In this document: one piece after another, positions 1-7,739 of the stretch
Layout: each line of letters begins with the position of its first letter
How positions within the stretch are numbered: position 1 is the first letter of the stretch
Source: Thermococcus siculi
GTDB lineage: Archaea; Methanobacteriota_B; Thermococci; Thermococcales; Thermococcaceae
DNA: 64,000 nucleotides
Assembly (NCBI RefSeq): GCF_002214505.1
Contig: NZ_CP015103.1
Location: 806,001 to 870,000 of the forward strand
Reading direction: 5' to 3'
Made by a program: the position numbers and the translations under genes
Notes under the pieces: model-generated
What the model was told of the DNA's origin: nothing
Database searches by the model: none
Seen by the model: the letters and a program-made list of their open reading frames with translations, nothing else

Positions 1-619
1 TAACGCGGTAGAGCCTTGCTATGGTTCCCCTCACCTCAACAAACTTCTCGCCGCCCATCAGCTCGCCTATCTTCCTCCTCTGGTAGTTGTAGCTCCTGAC
101 CTCCTCCAGCGGCGGAATCTCGTCGACTCTTGGATCCTCCGGGTTGAGGATTATCCTCGTCCTGAAGTTGGCGTGAAGTTCGACGCCGTTCCTCCCCTCC
201 CTGACGCTGGGGTCGATTATCTTGATGATATCTCCCGGCTTGAGTTCCTCGTAATACTTGCCCACGAGGTTGTCCCAGAGGACGAGCCTCGTTCTGCCCG
301 TTGAGTCGTAGATTATGAGGTTTGCCACCCTTCCCGTTGAGCCGTCGCGCTTCTGGTACTCCCTCGGCGGGTACTTCCTCATTATCCTCGCGACGATGTT
401 CACCCCGGTCATTCCGGGGACGAGGTCCGCTATGTGAAGAAGCTCCTCCTTTCCTTCCAGGTTAACGCCAAGCTCCTCCGCGAGCATGACCGCTGCCGCG
501 TGCTCCGAGATGCCCTCGCGTCTCGCTATCTCGGCTATTCTTTCCTCGATTTCATCCCTCGAGAGGCCCCTCTGCCTCTCGATCATCTCCATAATCTGTT
601 CCTTCGTTAGCACTCCCAT
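1..619 (-). CDS. rpa41: Replication protein A large subunit (RPA41-like), 3' part outside window
   Basis: Single-stranded-DNA-binding subunit of the archaeal RPA complex, which covers ssDNA in replication and repair. I translated the minus strand from ATG 619-617 (preceded by AAGGTGAGTGTT, a good ribosome site). The first ~206 codons are open and run off the window edge. Residues ~1-60 form a helical segment (MGVLTKEQIMEII start, then AAAVMLAEELGVN), followed by an OB-fold stretch with NLIIYDSTGRTRLVLWDN and KPGDIIKI, as in Thermococcales RPA41. A TATA-like GTTTAAATAC near 651-660 sits about 30 bases upstream. The two smaller RPA subunits normally follow downstream and would lie outside this window. 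Family assignment is confident; the C-terminal zinc region cannot be seen. Confidence 0.88.
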   Translation of the reverse strand, partial: MGVLTKEQIMEMIERQRGLSRDEIEERIAEIARREGISEHAAAVMLAEELGVNLEGKEELLHIADLVPGMTGVNIVARIMRKYPPREYQKRDGSTGRVANLIIYDSTGRTRLVLWDNLVGKYYEELKPGDIIKIIDPSVREGRNGVELHANFRTRIILNPEDPRVDEIPPLEEVRSYNYQRRKIGELMGGEKFVEVRGTIARLYRV

Positions 620-742
620 AACACTCACCTTAATGGTAATTGAGGGTTCGGGTATTTAAACCTTTCTCCAAGGAGGGCGTTTCCAAAAATAGAGCGCCTG
701 CCCCCGACATATGCGGAAATGGGGAAAATGGTGCCTGAAAAT

Positions 743-1372
743 TCACTCCTCGACCGGGGGAGCGGCTTCGGTGCCCTCAATTTCTCCCGCCTCTTCACCC
801 TCCTGGGCCTCCTCGGCCCCGCCCCTGCCCTCGAGTTTGGCTATCAAATCACTGTACTCGGCGTGGACGACCTTCTTAAACGCCTCCTTAATGAGGTTCG
901 GGTCGTTTTCGGGGAAGCCGTAGAGTTCGGCGAACTTTGAAGTGGTTCCGAGGAGCTTCGTTCTCTCGTAGGGTTCCGCGTATATCATCCCCATCTCGAG
1001 GAGCTTTCTTATGTGCTCGTATGCCTGGCTCCCGCGGAGCTTCACAACCTTGCTTTGCTCTATCGGCTGGAGGTAGGCTATGAGCGCGAGGGTCTTCAGC
1101 TCGCCGGTTCTTAAATCCGGCCTCGGCATGAGGTGGACAACCCTCTGGGAGTACTCCTGCTTGACCTGCATGACGTATTTATCGCCCAGAACCCTAACGA
1201 CCTCTATCGCGCTCTTCCTCTCGGCGTATTCCGCCGCTATCAGCTCGATGAGCTTCTCAAGATAGTCCAGCGACCTTATTCCGAGGGCCCTCGACAGTTC
1301 TTTGATGCTCAGCGGCCTTCCAGAAACGAAGAGGGCCGCCTCCACGAGCGCCTTGTCCTCAAGCAGTCCCAT
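743..1372 (-). CDS. scpB: Segregation and condensation protein B (ScpB)
   Basis: 209-residue winged-helix protein of the ScpB family, a kleisin-associated subunit of the SMC-ScpAB chromosome condensation complex. Seen: two winged-helix-like halves, with VEAALFVSGRPLSIKELSRAL at the start and the family's TGELKTLALIAYLQPIEQSKV segment around residues 90-115, followed by an acidic, Glu/Ala-rich tail of ~30 residues that is probably disordered. The frame extends 11 codons further, but ATG 1372 has GGGAGGGGTGATAATA directly before it and gives the usual family start (MGLLEDK). ScpA and SMC are not in the window, so the complex is inferred from the family only. Confidence 0.88.
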   Translation of the reverse strand: MGLLEDKALVEAALFVSGRPLSIKELSRALGIRSLDYLEKLIELIAAEYAERKSAIEVVRVLGDKYVMQVKQEYSQRVVHLMPRPDLRTGELKTLALIAYLQPIEQSKVVKLRGSQAYEHIRKLLEMGMIYAEPYERTKLLGTTSKFAELYGFPENDPNLIKEAFKKVVHAEYSDLIAKLEGRGGAEEAQEGEEAGEIEGTEAAPPVEE

Positions 1373-1436
1373 TATTATCACCCCTCCCTGAAACCTCGCC
1401 GACAACCGCTATAACCTTTTCTCCCCCAACCGCAAA

Positions 1437-1446
1437 ATTTATAAAC
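1437..1446 (+). promoter_or_regulatory. Stable-RNA promoter (TATA box) before the 5S remnant and tRNA-Asp
   Basis: ATTTATAAAC preceded by purine-containing GCAAA is a canonical archaeal TATA box. It lies about 25-30 bases upstream of the 5S rRNA remnant and ~70 bases upstream of tRNA-Asp, the spacing expected for a 5S-tRNA-Asp transcription unit. No nearer TATA box is seen for tRNA-Asp, so this promoter probably still drives the tRNA. Confidence 0.6.
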
Positions 1447-1467
1447 TAATCCCGGGAGGTTGGTACC

Positions 1468-1508
1468 GGTACGGCGGTCATAGCGGGGCGGGGACGCCGC
1501 CGGCCACT
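1468..1508 (+). pseudogene. 5S rRNA gene with internal deletion (remnant)
   Basis: The segment begins GGTACGGCGGTCATAGCGGGG, the 5' end of Thermococcales 5S rRNA as I recall it, and passes directly into CGGGGACGCCGCCGGCCAC, its 3' end. About 80 of the usual ~120 bases (loops B, C, D and E) are missing, leaving the helix I strands GGCGG and CCGCC. It lies between a stable-RNA TATA box and tRNA-Asp, where a 5S gene stands in relatives. It cannot make a working 5S rRNA. Either the chromosome carries a real deletion between G-rich repeats, or the assembly has collapsed a hairpin-rich region. Confidence 0.7.
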
Positions 1509-1514
1509 CCAAAC

Positions 1515-1592
1515 GCCCGGGTGGTGTAGCCAGGCCCATCATACGGGACTGTCACTCCCGTGACTCGGGTTCAAATCCCGACCCGGGCGCCA
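1515..1592 (+). tRNA. tRNA-Asp (GTC)
   Basis: Full cloverleaf: acceptor strands GCCCGGG (1515-1521) and CCCGGGC (1582-1588), discriminator G, and encoded CCA (1590-1592). The anticodon arm is CGGGA-CTGTCAC-TCCCG with anticodon GTC. The T arm carries GGTTCAAATCC. No intron. It follows the 5S remnant by six bases and probably shares its promoter. Confidence 0.95.
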
Positions 1593-1765
1593 TTCTAACA
1601 AACTTTTGCGGGGCAAATCCAGCCAAAATTGCAGATTTTAACGGAAAATCCTTATTGACTGGTGAATCCTACAGAGGAATCACAAACTTAAACCCGAGTT
1701 TAGGGATGCAATTTGCGGGTGCACGATTGATTCTTGCCCTCTTGATGATGAAGGCATTTTTTCGC

Positions 1766-1784
1766 CAGCCTTTCTTAAAGGCTG
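1766..1784. other. Perfect short hairpin between the two tRNA genes
   Basis: CAGCCTTT (1766-1773), loop CTT, AAAGGCTG (1777-1784): eight paired bases with a three-base loop. It lies in the 237-base gap between tRNA-Asp and tRNA-Lys, which otherwise shows no gene. It could be a structured end of the upstream transcript or chance. The ten-base word GCGGGGCAAA occurs on both sides (1608 and 1784). Confidence 0.4.
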
Positions 1785-1793
1785 CGGGGCAAA

Positions 1794-1803
1794 ACTTATA
1801 AAA
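1794..1803 (+). promoter_or_regulatory. TATA box of tRNA-Lys
   Basis: ACTTATAAAAT (about 1794-1804) ends ~26 bases before the first base of tRNA-Lys, the normal distance for archaeal tRNA promoters. Confidence 0.6.
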
Positions 1804-1829
1804 TCACCACTGGAATTCCCATCGGGCGT

Positions 1830-1907
1830 GGGCCGGTAGCTCAGCCTGGTTAGAGCGCGGGGCTTTTAACCCCGTGGCCGCGGGTTCGAATCCCGTCCGG
1901 CCCGCCA
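1830..1907 (+). tRNA. tRNA-Lys (TTT)
   Basis: Cloverleaf with acceptor GGGCCGG (1830-1836) paired to CCGGCCC (1897-1903), discriminator G, and encoded CCA (1905-1907). The anticodon arm is CGGGG-CTTTTAA-CCCCG with anticodon TTT. The T arm holds GGTTCGAATCC. No intron. Confidence 0.95.
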
Positions 1908-2019
1908 GAAACAAACTTCTGTCAGGTGAGCAAACCTGCGAAGGCGATATGATTCTGGGGGTAGTCCTGCCAGTTGGCCTGCGAAGCAAGGGTCCGTTGG
2001 CGAAAACTACTTAAACATT

Positions 2020-2038
2020 TTTGGGTAGCCTAACTAGG
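2020..2038 (+). promoter_or_regulatory. Probable DtxR/IdeR-type operator at the start of the regulator gene
   Basis: TTTGGGTAGCCTAACTAGG matches 13 of 19 positions of the bacterial DtxR box consensus TTAGGTTAGCCTAACCTAA by hand alignment, including the unbroken core TAGCCTAAC. It covers the likely transcription start of the adjoining DtxR-family gene (TATA-like TTAAACAT ~10 bases upstream), so metal-dependent autorepression is likely. Only position and similarity support it. Confidence 0.5.
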
Positions 2039-2484
2039 TGAGGCCGTTGGAGATAAGCAAGAGGGAAGAGGAGTACCTTGAGACGATGTACATCCTCCAC
2101 AAGAACAAGGGCGTTATCCGCGTCAAGGACATCGCTAAAATGATGCGTGTGAAGCCCCCTAGCGTCGTTGACGCCCTCAAGAAGCTCTCGGAGAAGGGGC
2201 TGGTGGAGTACGAGAAGTACGATAGAATCCTTCTGACGGACACCGGGAGGGAGATCGCCGAGGCGACGTACTCAAAGCACCTGCTCCTCACGCAGTTCTT
2301 CATAGACATCCTCGGCATCCCGCCCGAGATAGCGGAGCACGACGCCTGTCAGTTCGAGCACTACGTCAGCGAGGTAACCGTCCAGCGCATAAGGGAGTTC
2401 GCCCAGTTCATACAGGAGCAGTGCCCCTACGTCCTCAAGCAGTTCATCAAAGAGAAGCTCGCCGAGAACGAGGCGCTTGAGTGA
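2038..2484 (+). CDS. DtxR/MntR-family metal-dependent transcriptional regulator
   Basis: 148 residues (145 from the alternative start) with an N-terminal winged helix (residues ~10-70, KDIAKMMRVKPPSVVDALKKL as recognition region) and a dimerisation/metal-binding domain carrying the family's IPPEIAEHDACQFEHYVS segment, whose Glu, His, Asp and Cys are the usual iron or manganese ligands. There is no C-terminal SH3 domain, so it is the short MntR-like form. The start may be GTG 2038 or TTG 2047; TTG has GGTGAGG at ribosome-site spacing and gives MEISKREEEYLE, the usual opening. A DtxR-like box overlaps the start, suggesting autoregulation. Which metal it senses cannot be told from sequence. Confidence 0.88.
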   Translation: MRPLEISKREEEYLETMYILHKNKGVIRVKDIAKMMRVKPPSVVDALKKLSEKGLVEYEKYDRILLTDTGREIAEATYSKHLLLTQFFIDILGIPPEIAEHDACQFEHYVSEVTVQRIREFAQFIQEQCPYVLKQFIKEKLAENEALE

Positions 2485-2523
2485 ACTGCCCTTTTTACTT
2501 TCAAAAACTAAATAGTGGCGGGT

Positions 2524-3861
2524 TCAGAAGAGCCCGCCGAGGTAGGCGAAGTAGGCGAGGAATATCACCGCCAGGGCGTACATCAGCGGGTGTATCTCCC
2601 TTCCCTTTCCGCTGAAGAGCTTGAGCAGCGTGTAGCTGATGAATCCTGCCCCTATTCCGTCCGCTATCGAGTAGGTGAAGGGTATCGTTATGAGCACGAG
2701 AAAGGCTGGAATGGCCTCCGTGTGGTCAGTGAAGTCTATCTCCTTGACCGCGCTGAGCATGTAGTAACCCACTATGATGAGCGCCGGAGCCGTGGCGAAG
2801 GCTGGAATTGCCTGGGCGAGTGGGGCGATGAAGAGACCTATCGCCAGGAAGAGCAGACCCGTAACGAGGGCAGTCATTCCCGTTCTTCCACCCTCTTCTA
2901 TTCCCGCCGCGCTCTCTATGTAGGTCGTAACCGTGGAGGTTCCGAGGACCGCTCCAACGGTGGTTCCTATCGCATCTGTGAGCAGAACCTTCTCCGCATC
3001 GGGAACCTTGCCCTCCTTCGTGAGGAAGCCGGCCTTGGCGCTCAGACCGGTAACCGTTCCGAGGGTGTCGAAGAAGTCCACCATGAAGAAGGCGAAGATA
3101 ACCCCTATCGCCCCGACGTTGAGCAGTCCCTTGAGGTCCATCTGCATGAATGTGTAGCTGATGTCGGGGGTTGAAAAGATGTGGTCGGGCCACGGTGCGG
3201 CTCCTGTGATCCAGCCGAGGATGCTGGTGGTTATGATGGAGATGAGCAGCGCACCCTTGATGCGGAGGGAGATGAGTATCGCCGTGAGGAACAGGCCGAA
3301 GAAGAAGAGCAGTATCTCCTTGCTGGCGAGGGCCGGGGCGTTAAGCCCGGTGAACTGGAGAACACCGGATTCGTTGACTACAGCCGTGAGAAGGCCGACG
3401 TCGTTGAGGCCGATAAAGACCAGGAAGAGGCCAATTCCGGCCCCGACCGCGTACTTCTGGCTGAGTGGAATCGCGTGGATGATCGCGCTTCTAACTTTGG
3501 TGACGCTGAGGGCTATGAAGATGAGGCCCTCCACGAACACCGCCGCCAGGGCTATCCTCCAGTCGTAGCCCATGCCGATGACGACGCTGTAGGCGAAGTA
3601 TGCGTTGAGTCCCATTCCTGGAGCCAGAGCGAAGGGCTTCTTGGCGTAGAGGCCCATGAGAATCGTCGCGAAGCCAGCGGCGAGGGCAGTTACCGCAACG
3701 AGGGAGTTGAAGGCCTCCTTGCCCATGGCATCGCTGAGTATCGCCGGGTTGACGAATAGGATGTAGGCCATCGTCATGAAGGTCGTAACGCCGGCCAGTA
3801 TCTCCGTCTTCATGTCGGTTCTGTGAGTCTCAAACTCGAAGTACTCCTCAAACCAGCCCAT
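2524..3861 (-). CDS. NCS2-type purine permease (guanine/hypoxanthine, AzgA/PbuG group)
   Basis: 445-residue integral membrane protein of the nucleobase:cation symporter 2 superfamily, in the AzgA/PbuG/PbuO group that imports adenine, guanine or hypoxanthine. Group signatures are FETHRTDMKTEILAGVTTFMTMAYILFVNP at the N terminus (quoted in parts: FETHRTDMKTEILAG, then TTFMTMAYILFVNP), FALAPGMGLNAYFAYSVV, and the DFFDTLGTVTGL helix that precedes the substrate site, with EGGRTGMTALVTGLLFL later; about 12-14 membrane segments. The frame is longer upstream, but ATG 3861 with GGGGTGAATATC before it gives the conserved start. It is a single gene with its own promoter region (3862-3950); no purine riboswitch is recognisable. 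Exact substrate is inference. Confidence 0.87.
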   Translation of the reverse strand: MGWFEEYFEFETHRTDMKTEILAGVTTFMTMAYILFVNPAILSDAMGKEAFNSLVAVTALAAGFATILMGLYAKKPFALAPGMGLNAYFAYSVVIGMGYDWRIALAAVFVEGLIFIALSVTKVRSAIIHAIPLSQKYAVGAGIGLFLVFIGLNDVGLLTAVVNESGVLQFTGLNAPALASKEILLFFFGLFLTAILISLRIKGALLISIITTSILGWITGAAPWPDHIFSTPDISYTFMQMDLKGLLNVGAIGVIFAFFMVDFFDTLGTVTGLSAKAGFLTKEGKVPDAEKVLLTDAIGTTVGAVLGTSTVTTYIESAAGIEEGGRTGMTALVTGLLFLAIGLFIAPLAQAIPAFATAPALIIVGYYMLSAVKEIDFTDHTEAIPAFLVLITIPFTYSIADGIGAGFISYTLLKLFSGKGREIHPLMYALAVIFLAYFAYLGGLF

Positions 3862-3985
3862 GATATTCACCCCGTGAGTTGACTGATTTTTGCTAATAAC
3901 TGGGCTTTTTAAAGATTTTTTTGACTTAAAAATGTTAAACCAATGCGGTGGGCCTGGCCTCATGCCGAAGGGGAAGAAAAGAGTC

Positions 3986-4990
3986 TCACTCCAGCACCGA
4001 GAAGCTCCTCACCTCAAGTCCAAGACGCTTTGGAGGGTTCTCGACGTTGAAAGGCAGCTCCTCGAGGAAGCGCTCTGCGAGAAGGGTTTTCCCCTCGATC
4101 TCGAGCCTCAGCCTTATCCTCCCGGGCAGAAGCTCGTGGTCTATAACCTCGGCCGTATCCCCGGGTTTTACGTACACGCTCTCCGGCCTGAAGAAGATTC
4201 TGACCTTTCCACTCCTTCCGACGTCGAAGCATAGCTCTCCGAGGCAGGCCCTTCCGTTCTCGGCCTCAAGCTCCAGTATGTTGCTCAAACCGAGGAAGCG
4301 CGCCACGAATTCCGTCTTCGGGCGGTAGTAAAGCTCCAGCGGCCTTCCGACCTGTTCAACGTGTCCGACGTTCATCACGGCCACCCTGTCGCTTACCGCC
4401 ATCGCCTCCTCCTGGTCGTGGGTGACGTATACCGTCGTTATCCCCAGCTCGCGCTGTATTCTCTTAATTTCCCCCCTCAGCCTCTCCCTTATCTTCGCGT
4501 CGAGGTTGCTGAGCGGTTCATCCAGGAGGAGAACGTCGGGTTCAACGACCAAAGCCCTCGCGAGTGCTACCCTCTGCTGCTGGCCGCCACTCAGCTGTTC
4601 CGGGTAGCGGTTCCCAAGGCCTTCCAGACCGACCAGCTCGAGGGCCCACCTCACCTTCCGCTCTATCTCCTCTTTTGGAAGTCCCTTCATCTCAAGGCCG
4701 AAGGCAACGTTTTTGAAGACCGTCATGTGGGGAAACAGCGCGTAGTCCTGGAAGACTATGCCTATCCCGCGCTCGTATGGGGGCAGCTCATTCACCCTTC
4801 TGCCGTCGAAGAGTATCTCCCCCCTGTCGGGCTTTTCAAAGCCCGCTATCATCCTCAGCGTCGTCGTCTTTCCGCAGCCGCTCGGCCCGAGGAGCGTGAG
4901 AAATTCGCCGTCTTTAACCGTCAGCTCATCTATCTCCAGCCTGAAGTCCTCCCATTCCTTCAGAATTCCCTTCAGCTCGACCCTCACCAT
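3986..4990 (-). CDS. ABC transporter ATP-binding protein (iron/thiamine/polyamine importer type)
   Basis: 334 residues. Motifs are complete: Walker A GPSGCGKTTT (~residues 34-43), Q-loop VFQDYALFPH, signature LSGGQQQRVALARAL, Walker B VLLLDEPLSNLD and switch VTHDQEEAM. After ~residue 240 comes a beta-rich TOBE-like regulatory domain. This is the CUT/FbpC/PotA-type ATPase that powers binding-protein-dependent import. Its ATG overlaps the stop of the permease gene (ATGGTGA, 4984-4990), so the two are translationally coupled. No solute-binding protein is adjacent, and the substrate (ferric iron, thiamine, molybdate or other) cannot be fixed. Confidence 0.9.
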   Translation of the reverse strand: MVRVELKGILKEWEDFRLEIDELTVKDGEFLTLLGPSGCGKTTTLRMIAGFEKPDRGEILFDGRRVNELPPYERGIGIVFQDYALFPHMTVFKNVAFGLEMKGLPKEEIERKVRWALELVGLEGLGNRYPEQLSGGQQQRVALARALVVEPDVLLLDEPLSNLDAKIRERLRGEIKRIQRELGITTVYVTHDQEEAMAVSDRVAVMNVGHVEQVGRPLELYYRPKTEFVARFLGLSNILELEAENGRACLGELCFDVGRSGKVRIFFRPESVYVKPGDTAEVIDHELLPGRIRLRLEIEGKTLLAERFLEELPFNVENPPKRLGLEVRSFSVLE

Positions 4991-6609
4991 ACCTCCTCAC
5001 CGACCCTCTCTATTATCAGGAAGCTCGCCGTCGAAACCGCCATTAGGAGAACCGAGAGCGCCGAAGCGGAGCCGAACTGCCTTGCTCCGAGGAACTTGTA
5101 GATGGCAACCGTCATGGTCGTGTATTCCGGCTTTGCCAGCATGTATGTCGCTCCCAGCTCTGCTATGCTCATCGCGAAGGCGAATATCGCTCCAACTATA
5201 ACTCCCCCGAGCGCCAGCGGAAGCTCGACCCTGAGGAAGGCCCTCCACTCCCTCGCCCCCAGACTTAGAGCAGCTTCGAACAGGTTGGGCTTTATCTTCT
5301 TCAGGCTCGTTGAAACGGCCCTAAGAACGAATGGATAAGCTATGATGGTGTGGGCTGCTATAACTATCCACATCGTGTAGTAGAGCGGCGTCGAGTGGAA
5401 CACCCTTATGTAACCCAGTCCGAGGGTTATAGCCGAGCTAGCGAGGGGGAGCATTGCCAGAACGTCGAAGAGCCGTTTTCCCCTGAAGTTCCAGCGGTGG
5501 AGGGCGTAGGCTATCGGCAGGGCGATGATTATCGAGAGAAACACCGTGGCGAGGCCGAAGGTAAGGGAGTTCCTTATTGCCCCCAGCGTCGTGGCGCCGA
5601 ACATCGGGTTGTACTCGGTCGAGAATATCCTCCTGTACCACTCGAGGCTCCACTGGTTGTTGAAGCGGAGGGAGTCGTAGATAACCGCCAGAAGGGGCGA
5701 GACGATGAAAACAAAAACTATGGCGGAGTAGACGGCTATGCCCAGCCCCCTGAGGCTCAGCCAGTCGCGCCTCCCGAAGGGTAGCGGTTTTCTGAATACC
5801 CTCTGCTCCTCCCTCTTCGCGTAGGCATCGAGGGAGCGCAGATAAACGTACATGAATGCCATGCTCAGCGCTATCTGGATTATGGCCAGGGCAGAGCCGG
5901 TCTTGAAGTCGAGGAGAACCATTATTGACGTGAATATATCGACCTCGATGGTCGCGTAGCGGTAGCCGCCTATGATGAGCGGTATGGAGAAGCTCAGGAA
6001 GCAGAAGACGAATGTGAGCATAGCGGAGGCGAATATGGCCGGAGAGATCATCGGCAGGGTAACGCGCCAGAAGAGCCTCCAGCCCCTGGCCCCGAGGGCC
6101 ATGGCCGCTTCCTCGTAGTGGGGGTTTACCCTCTGCCAGAGGGAGGAAACCATGCGTATCACTATCGGGAAGTTGTAGAAGGCGTGAGCGAGCAGGATGC
6201 CCTTCCAGGAGTAGAGTATCCCCAGATCACGCCCTATCAGTTCCGTTATTATGCCGCTCTTTCCAAAGAGGAGTATGTAGCCTAAAGCCACCATCACGCT
6301 CGGCATCACGAAGGGAACCGTCAGGACGGCCTTTATCGTCCTCTTCCCTGGAAAGTCGTACTTGGCGAATATGTACGCGCCGGGAAGGCCGAGGGCCAGC
6401 GTGAGGATCGTTGAGGCTATCGCCTGTCCGATCGTGAAGAGGATGACCCTCCTGTGGTAGTCGTTCTCCAGAACCGACGTGATGTGCTCGAGCGTGAGGC
6501 CGTTTTCCCACAGCCCGGTCTTGAGTATGCTGACTAGGGGGACGTAGAAGAAGGTCAGCAGGAAGGCGAGCGGAATCAGGAGGAGCAGATGGGACGCCCT
6601 CGGCCTCAT
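4984..6609 (-). CDS. ABC transporter permease, two fused MetI-type domains (FbpB/ThiP-like)
   Basis: 541 residues with two homologous six-helix halves, each with an EAA coupling loop: EEAAMALGARGWRLFWRVTLP in the first half (~residues 190-210) and FEAALSLGAREWRAFLRVELP in the second (~470-490). Such internally duplicated permeases serve iron and thiamine importers. I chose ATG 6609 (MRPRASHLLLLIPLAF) rather than the longer frame: a TATA box, GCTTATAAAC (~6632-6641), lies ~25 bases upstream, leaving little or no leader. It is cotranscribed with the ATPase and divergent from the DmpA-like peptidase gene at 6694. The missing binding protein must be encoded elsewhere or be absent. Confidence 0.88.
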   Translation of the reverse strand: MRPRASHLLLLIPLAFLLTFFYVPLVSILKTGLWENGLTLEHITSVLENDYHRRVILFTIGQAIASTILTLALGLPGAYIFAKYDFPGKRTIKAVLTVPFVMPSVMVALGYILLFGKSGIITELIGRDLGILYSWKGILLAHAFYNFPIVIRMVSSLWQRVNPHYEEAAMALGARGWRLFWRVTLPMISPAIFASAMLTFVFCFLSFSIPLIIGGYRYATIEVDIFTSIMVLLDFKTGSALAIIQIALSMAFMYVYLRSLDAYAKREEQRVFRKPLPFGRRDWLSLRGLGIAVYSAIVFVFIVSPLLAVIYDSLRFNNQWSLEWYRRIFSTEYNPMFGATTLGAIRNSLTFGLATVFLSIIIALPIAYALHRWNFRGKRLFDVLAMLPLASSAITLGLGYIRVFHSTPLYYTMWIVIAAHTIIAYPFVLRAVSTSLKKIKPNLFEAALSLGAREWRAFLRVELPLALGGVIVGAIFAFAMSIAELGATYMLAKPEYTTMTVAIYKFLGARQFGSASALSVLLMAVSTASFLIIERVGEEVW

Positions 6610-6693
6610 GTTCACAACTCGGTTTTGGGAGTTTATAAGCCTTGATTGGACAAAGCTGTTAAGTATGGTTGCGGAAATTCCCCCGGTGGTACC

Positions 6694-7737
6694 ATGAAGG
6701 TCCCCGAACTGGGTATAAAGATAGGGCGTTACGAGCACGGAAGGAGGAATTCCATCGCGGATCTCGGCGTTAAAGTTGGCCACAGGACGCTCGTCGAGGG
6801 CGATGACGTCAGAACTGGTGTTACCGTCCTTTTACCTCCCGTTAAAAACCCTTATCGGGAAAGGCTCTTTGCATCCACCTTCGTCATGAACGGCTTCTCA
6901 AAGCCGATAGGATTCGTCCAGGTTGAGGAGCTTGGCTACATCGAAACCCCGATAGCGTTAACCAACACGCTGAGCGTTTATACCGTGGCTAACGCCGTCG
7001 TCAGGCACATGATTGACCTTAACCCGGATTTAAAGAGCGTCTCGCCAGTTGTCATGGAGTGCAACGACTCCTATCTCAATGACATCAGAAGGATGGCTGT
7101 AAGGGAGGAACACTACTTCGAGGCGGTTAAGAGCGCTTCGCTGGACTTTGAGGAGGGTGCCGTCGGAGCCGGAACCGGAATGAGCGCCTTCGAGTTCAAG
7201 GGAGGGATAGGTTCTTCCTCGAGGGTTGTCGAGATAGGCGGCGAAGAATACACCGTTGGAGCGCTCGTTTTAGCAAATTTTGGAAAAAGGGAAGACCTGA
7301 CGATAGCAGGAGTTCCAGTTGGAGAACTCCTGAAGGACTACCCGGGCAGAGGAACCGGCGGAAAGGGCAGCATCTCGATGGTAATCGCTACCGACGCTCC
7401 ACTCACTGCTAGGCAGCTCAGGAGGCTCGCCAAGAGGGCGGTCGTTGGACTCGCCAGAACGGGTGGCTACGCATATCACGGGAGCGGCGACGTCGTGCTG
7501 GCATTTTCAACCGCCCAAACGGTTCCCCTCGGAAAGGAGCCGGAATTGATAAGCTTCCTGCCCGATAATGCCCTCAGCTCCCTGTTCAGAGCGACTGCGG
7601 AAGCAACGGAAGAGGCGATAATAAACGCCCTCCTTCAGGCGAAGACCGTGAAAGGAAACGGACACGTGAGGTATGCACTGCCGGTGGATAAAGTGGTTGA
7701 GATTCTGGAGAAGTATGGGAGGATAGGAAAGGCCTGA
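6694..7737 (+). CDS. P1-family (DmpA-type) aminopeptidase
   Basis: 347 residues, full length for the DmpA/OAT-like N-terminal-nucleophile family, which self-cleaves at a Gly-Ser bond and releases N-terminal residues from peptides. The cleavage site is visible as TGGKGSISMVIATDAPL, with Ser near residue 226 as both autoprocessing and catalytic nucleophile. The N-terminal part carries NSIADLGVKVGH and ITGVTV-like strands (TGVTVLLP) and the GGIGSSSR loop typical of the family. ATG 6694 follows GGTGGTACC; the 16-codon upstream extension lacks a ribosome site. A P. horikoshii relative is structurally characterised. It probably acts in the cytoplasm in peptide breakdown. The gene is divergent from the ABC importer; a functional link (peptide import) is only a guess. 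Confidence 0.88.
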   Translation: MKVPELGIKIGRYEHGRRNSIADLGVKVGHRTLVEGDDVRTGVTVLLPPVKNPYRERLFASTFVMNGFSKPIGFVQVEELGYIETPIALTNTLSVYTVANAVVRHMIDLNPDLKSVSPVVMECNDSYLNDIRRMAVREEHYFEAVKSASLDFEEGAVGAGTGMSAFEFKGGIGSSSRVVEIGGEEYTVGALVLANFGKREDLTIAGVPVGELLKDYPGRGTGGKGSISMVIATDAPLTARQLRRLAKRAVVGLARTGGYAYHGSGDVVLAFSTAQTVPLGKEPELISFLPDNALSSLFRATAEATEEAIINALLQAKTVKGNGHVRYALPVDKVVEILEKYGRIGKA

Positions 7738-7739
7738 AC

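Noticed and set aside
1700-1800. TGATGATGA at 1743 as a possible C box of a C/D guide RNA
   Set aside because: No D (CTGA) and D'/C' boxes at the right spacing follow within ~60 bases.
1804-1989. 61-codon minus-strand frame over tRNA-Lys
   Set aside because: It is antisense to a certain tRNA gene, has no ribosome site and its composition follows the tRNA.
3862-3985. Purine riboswitch before the NCS2 permease
   Set aside because: No conserved junction sequence or matching stems; archaeal use would be unexpected.
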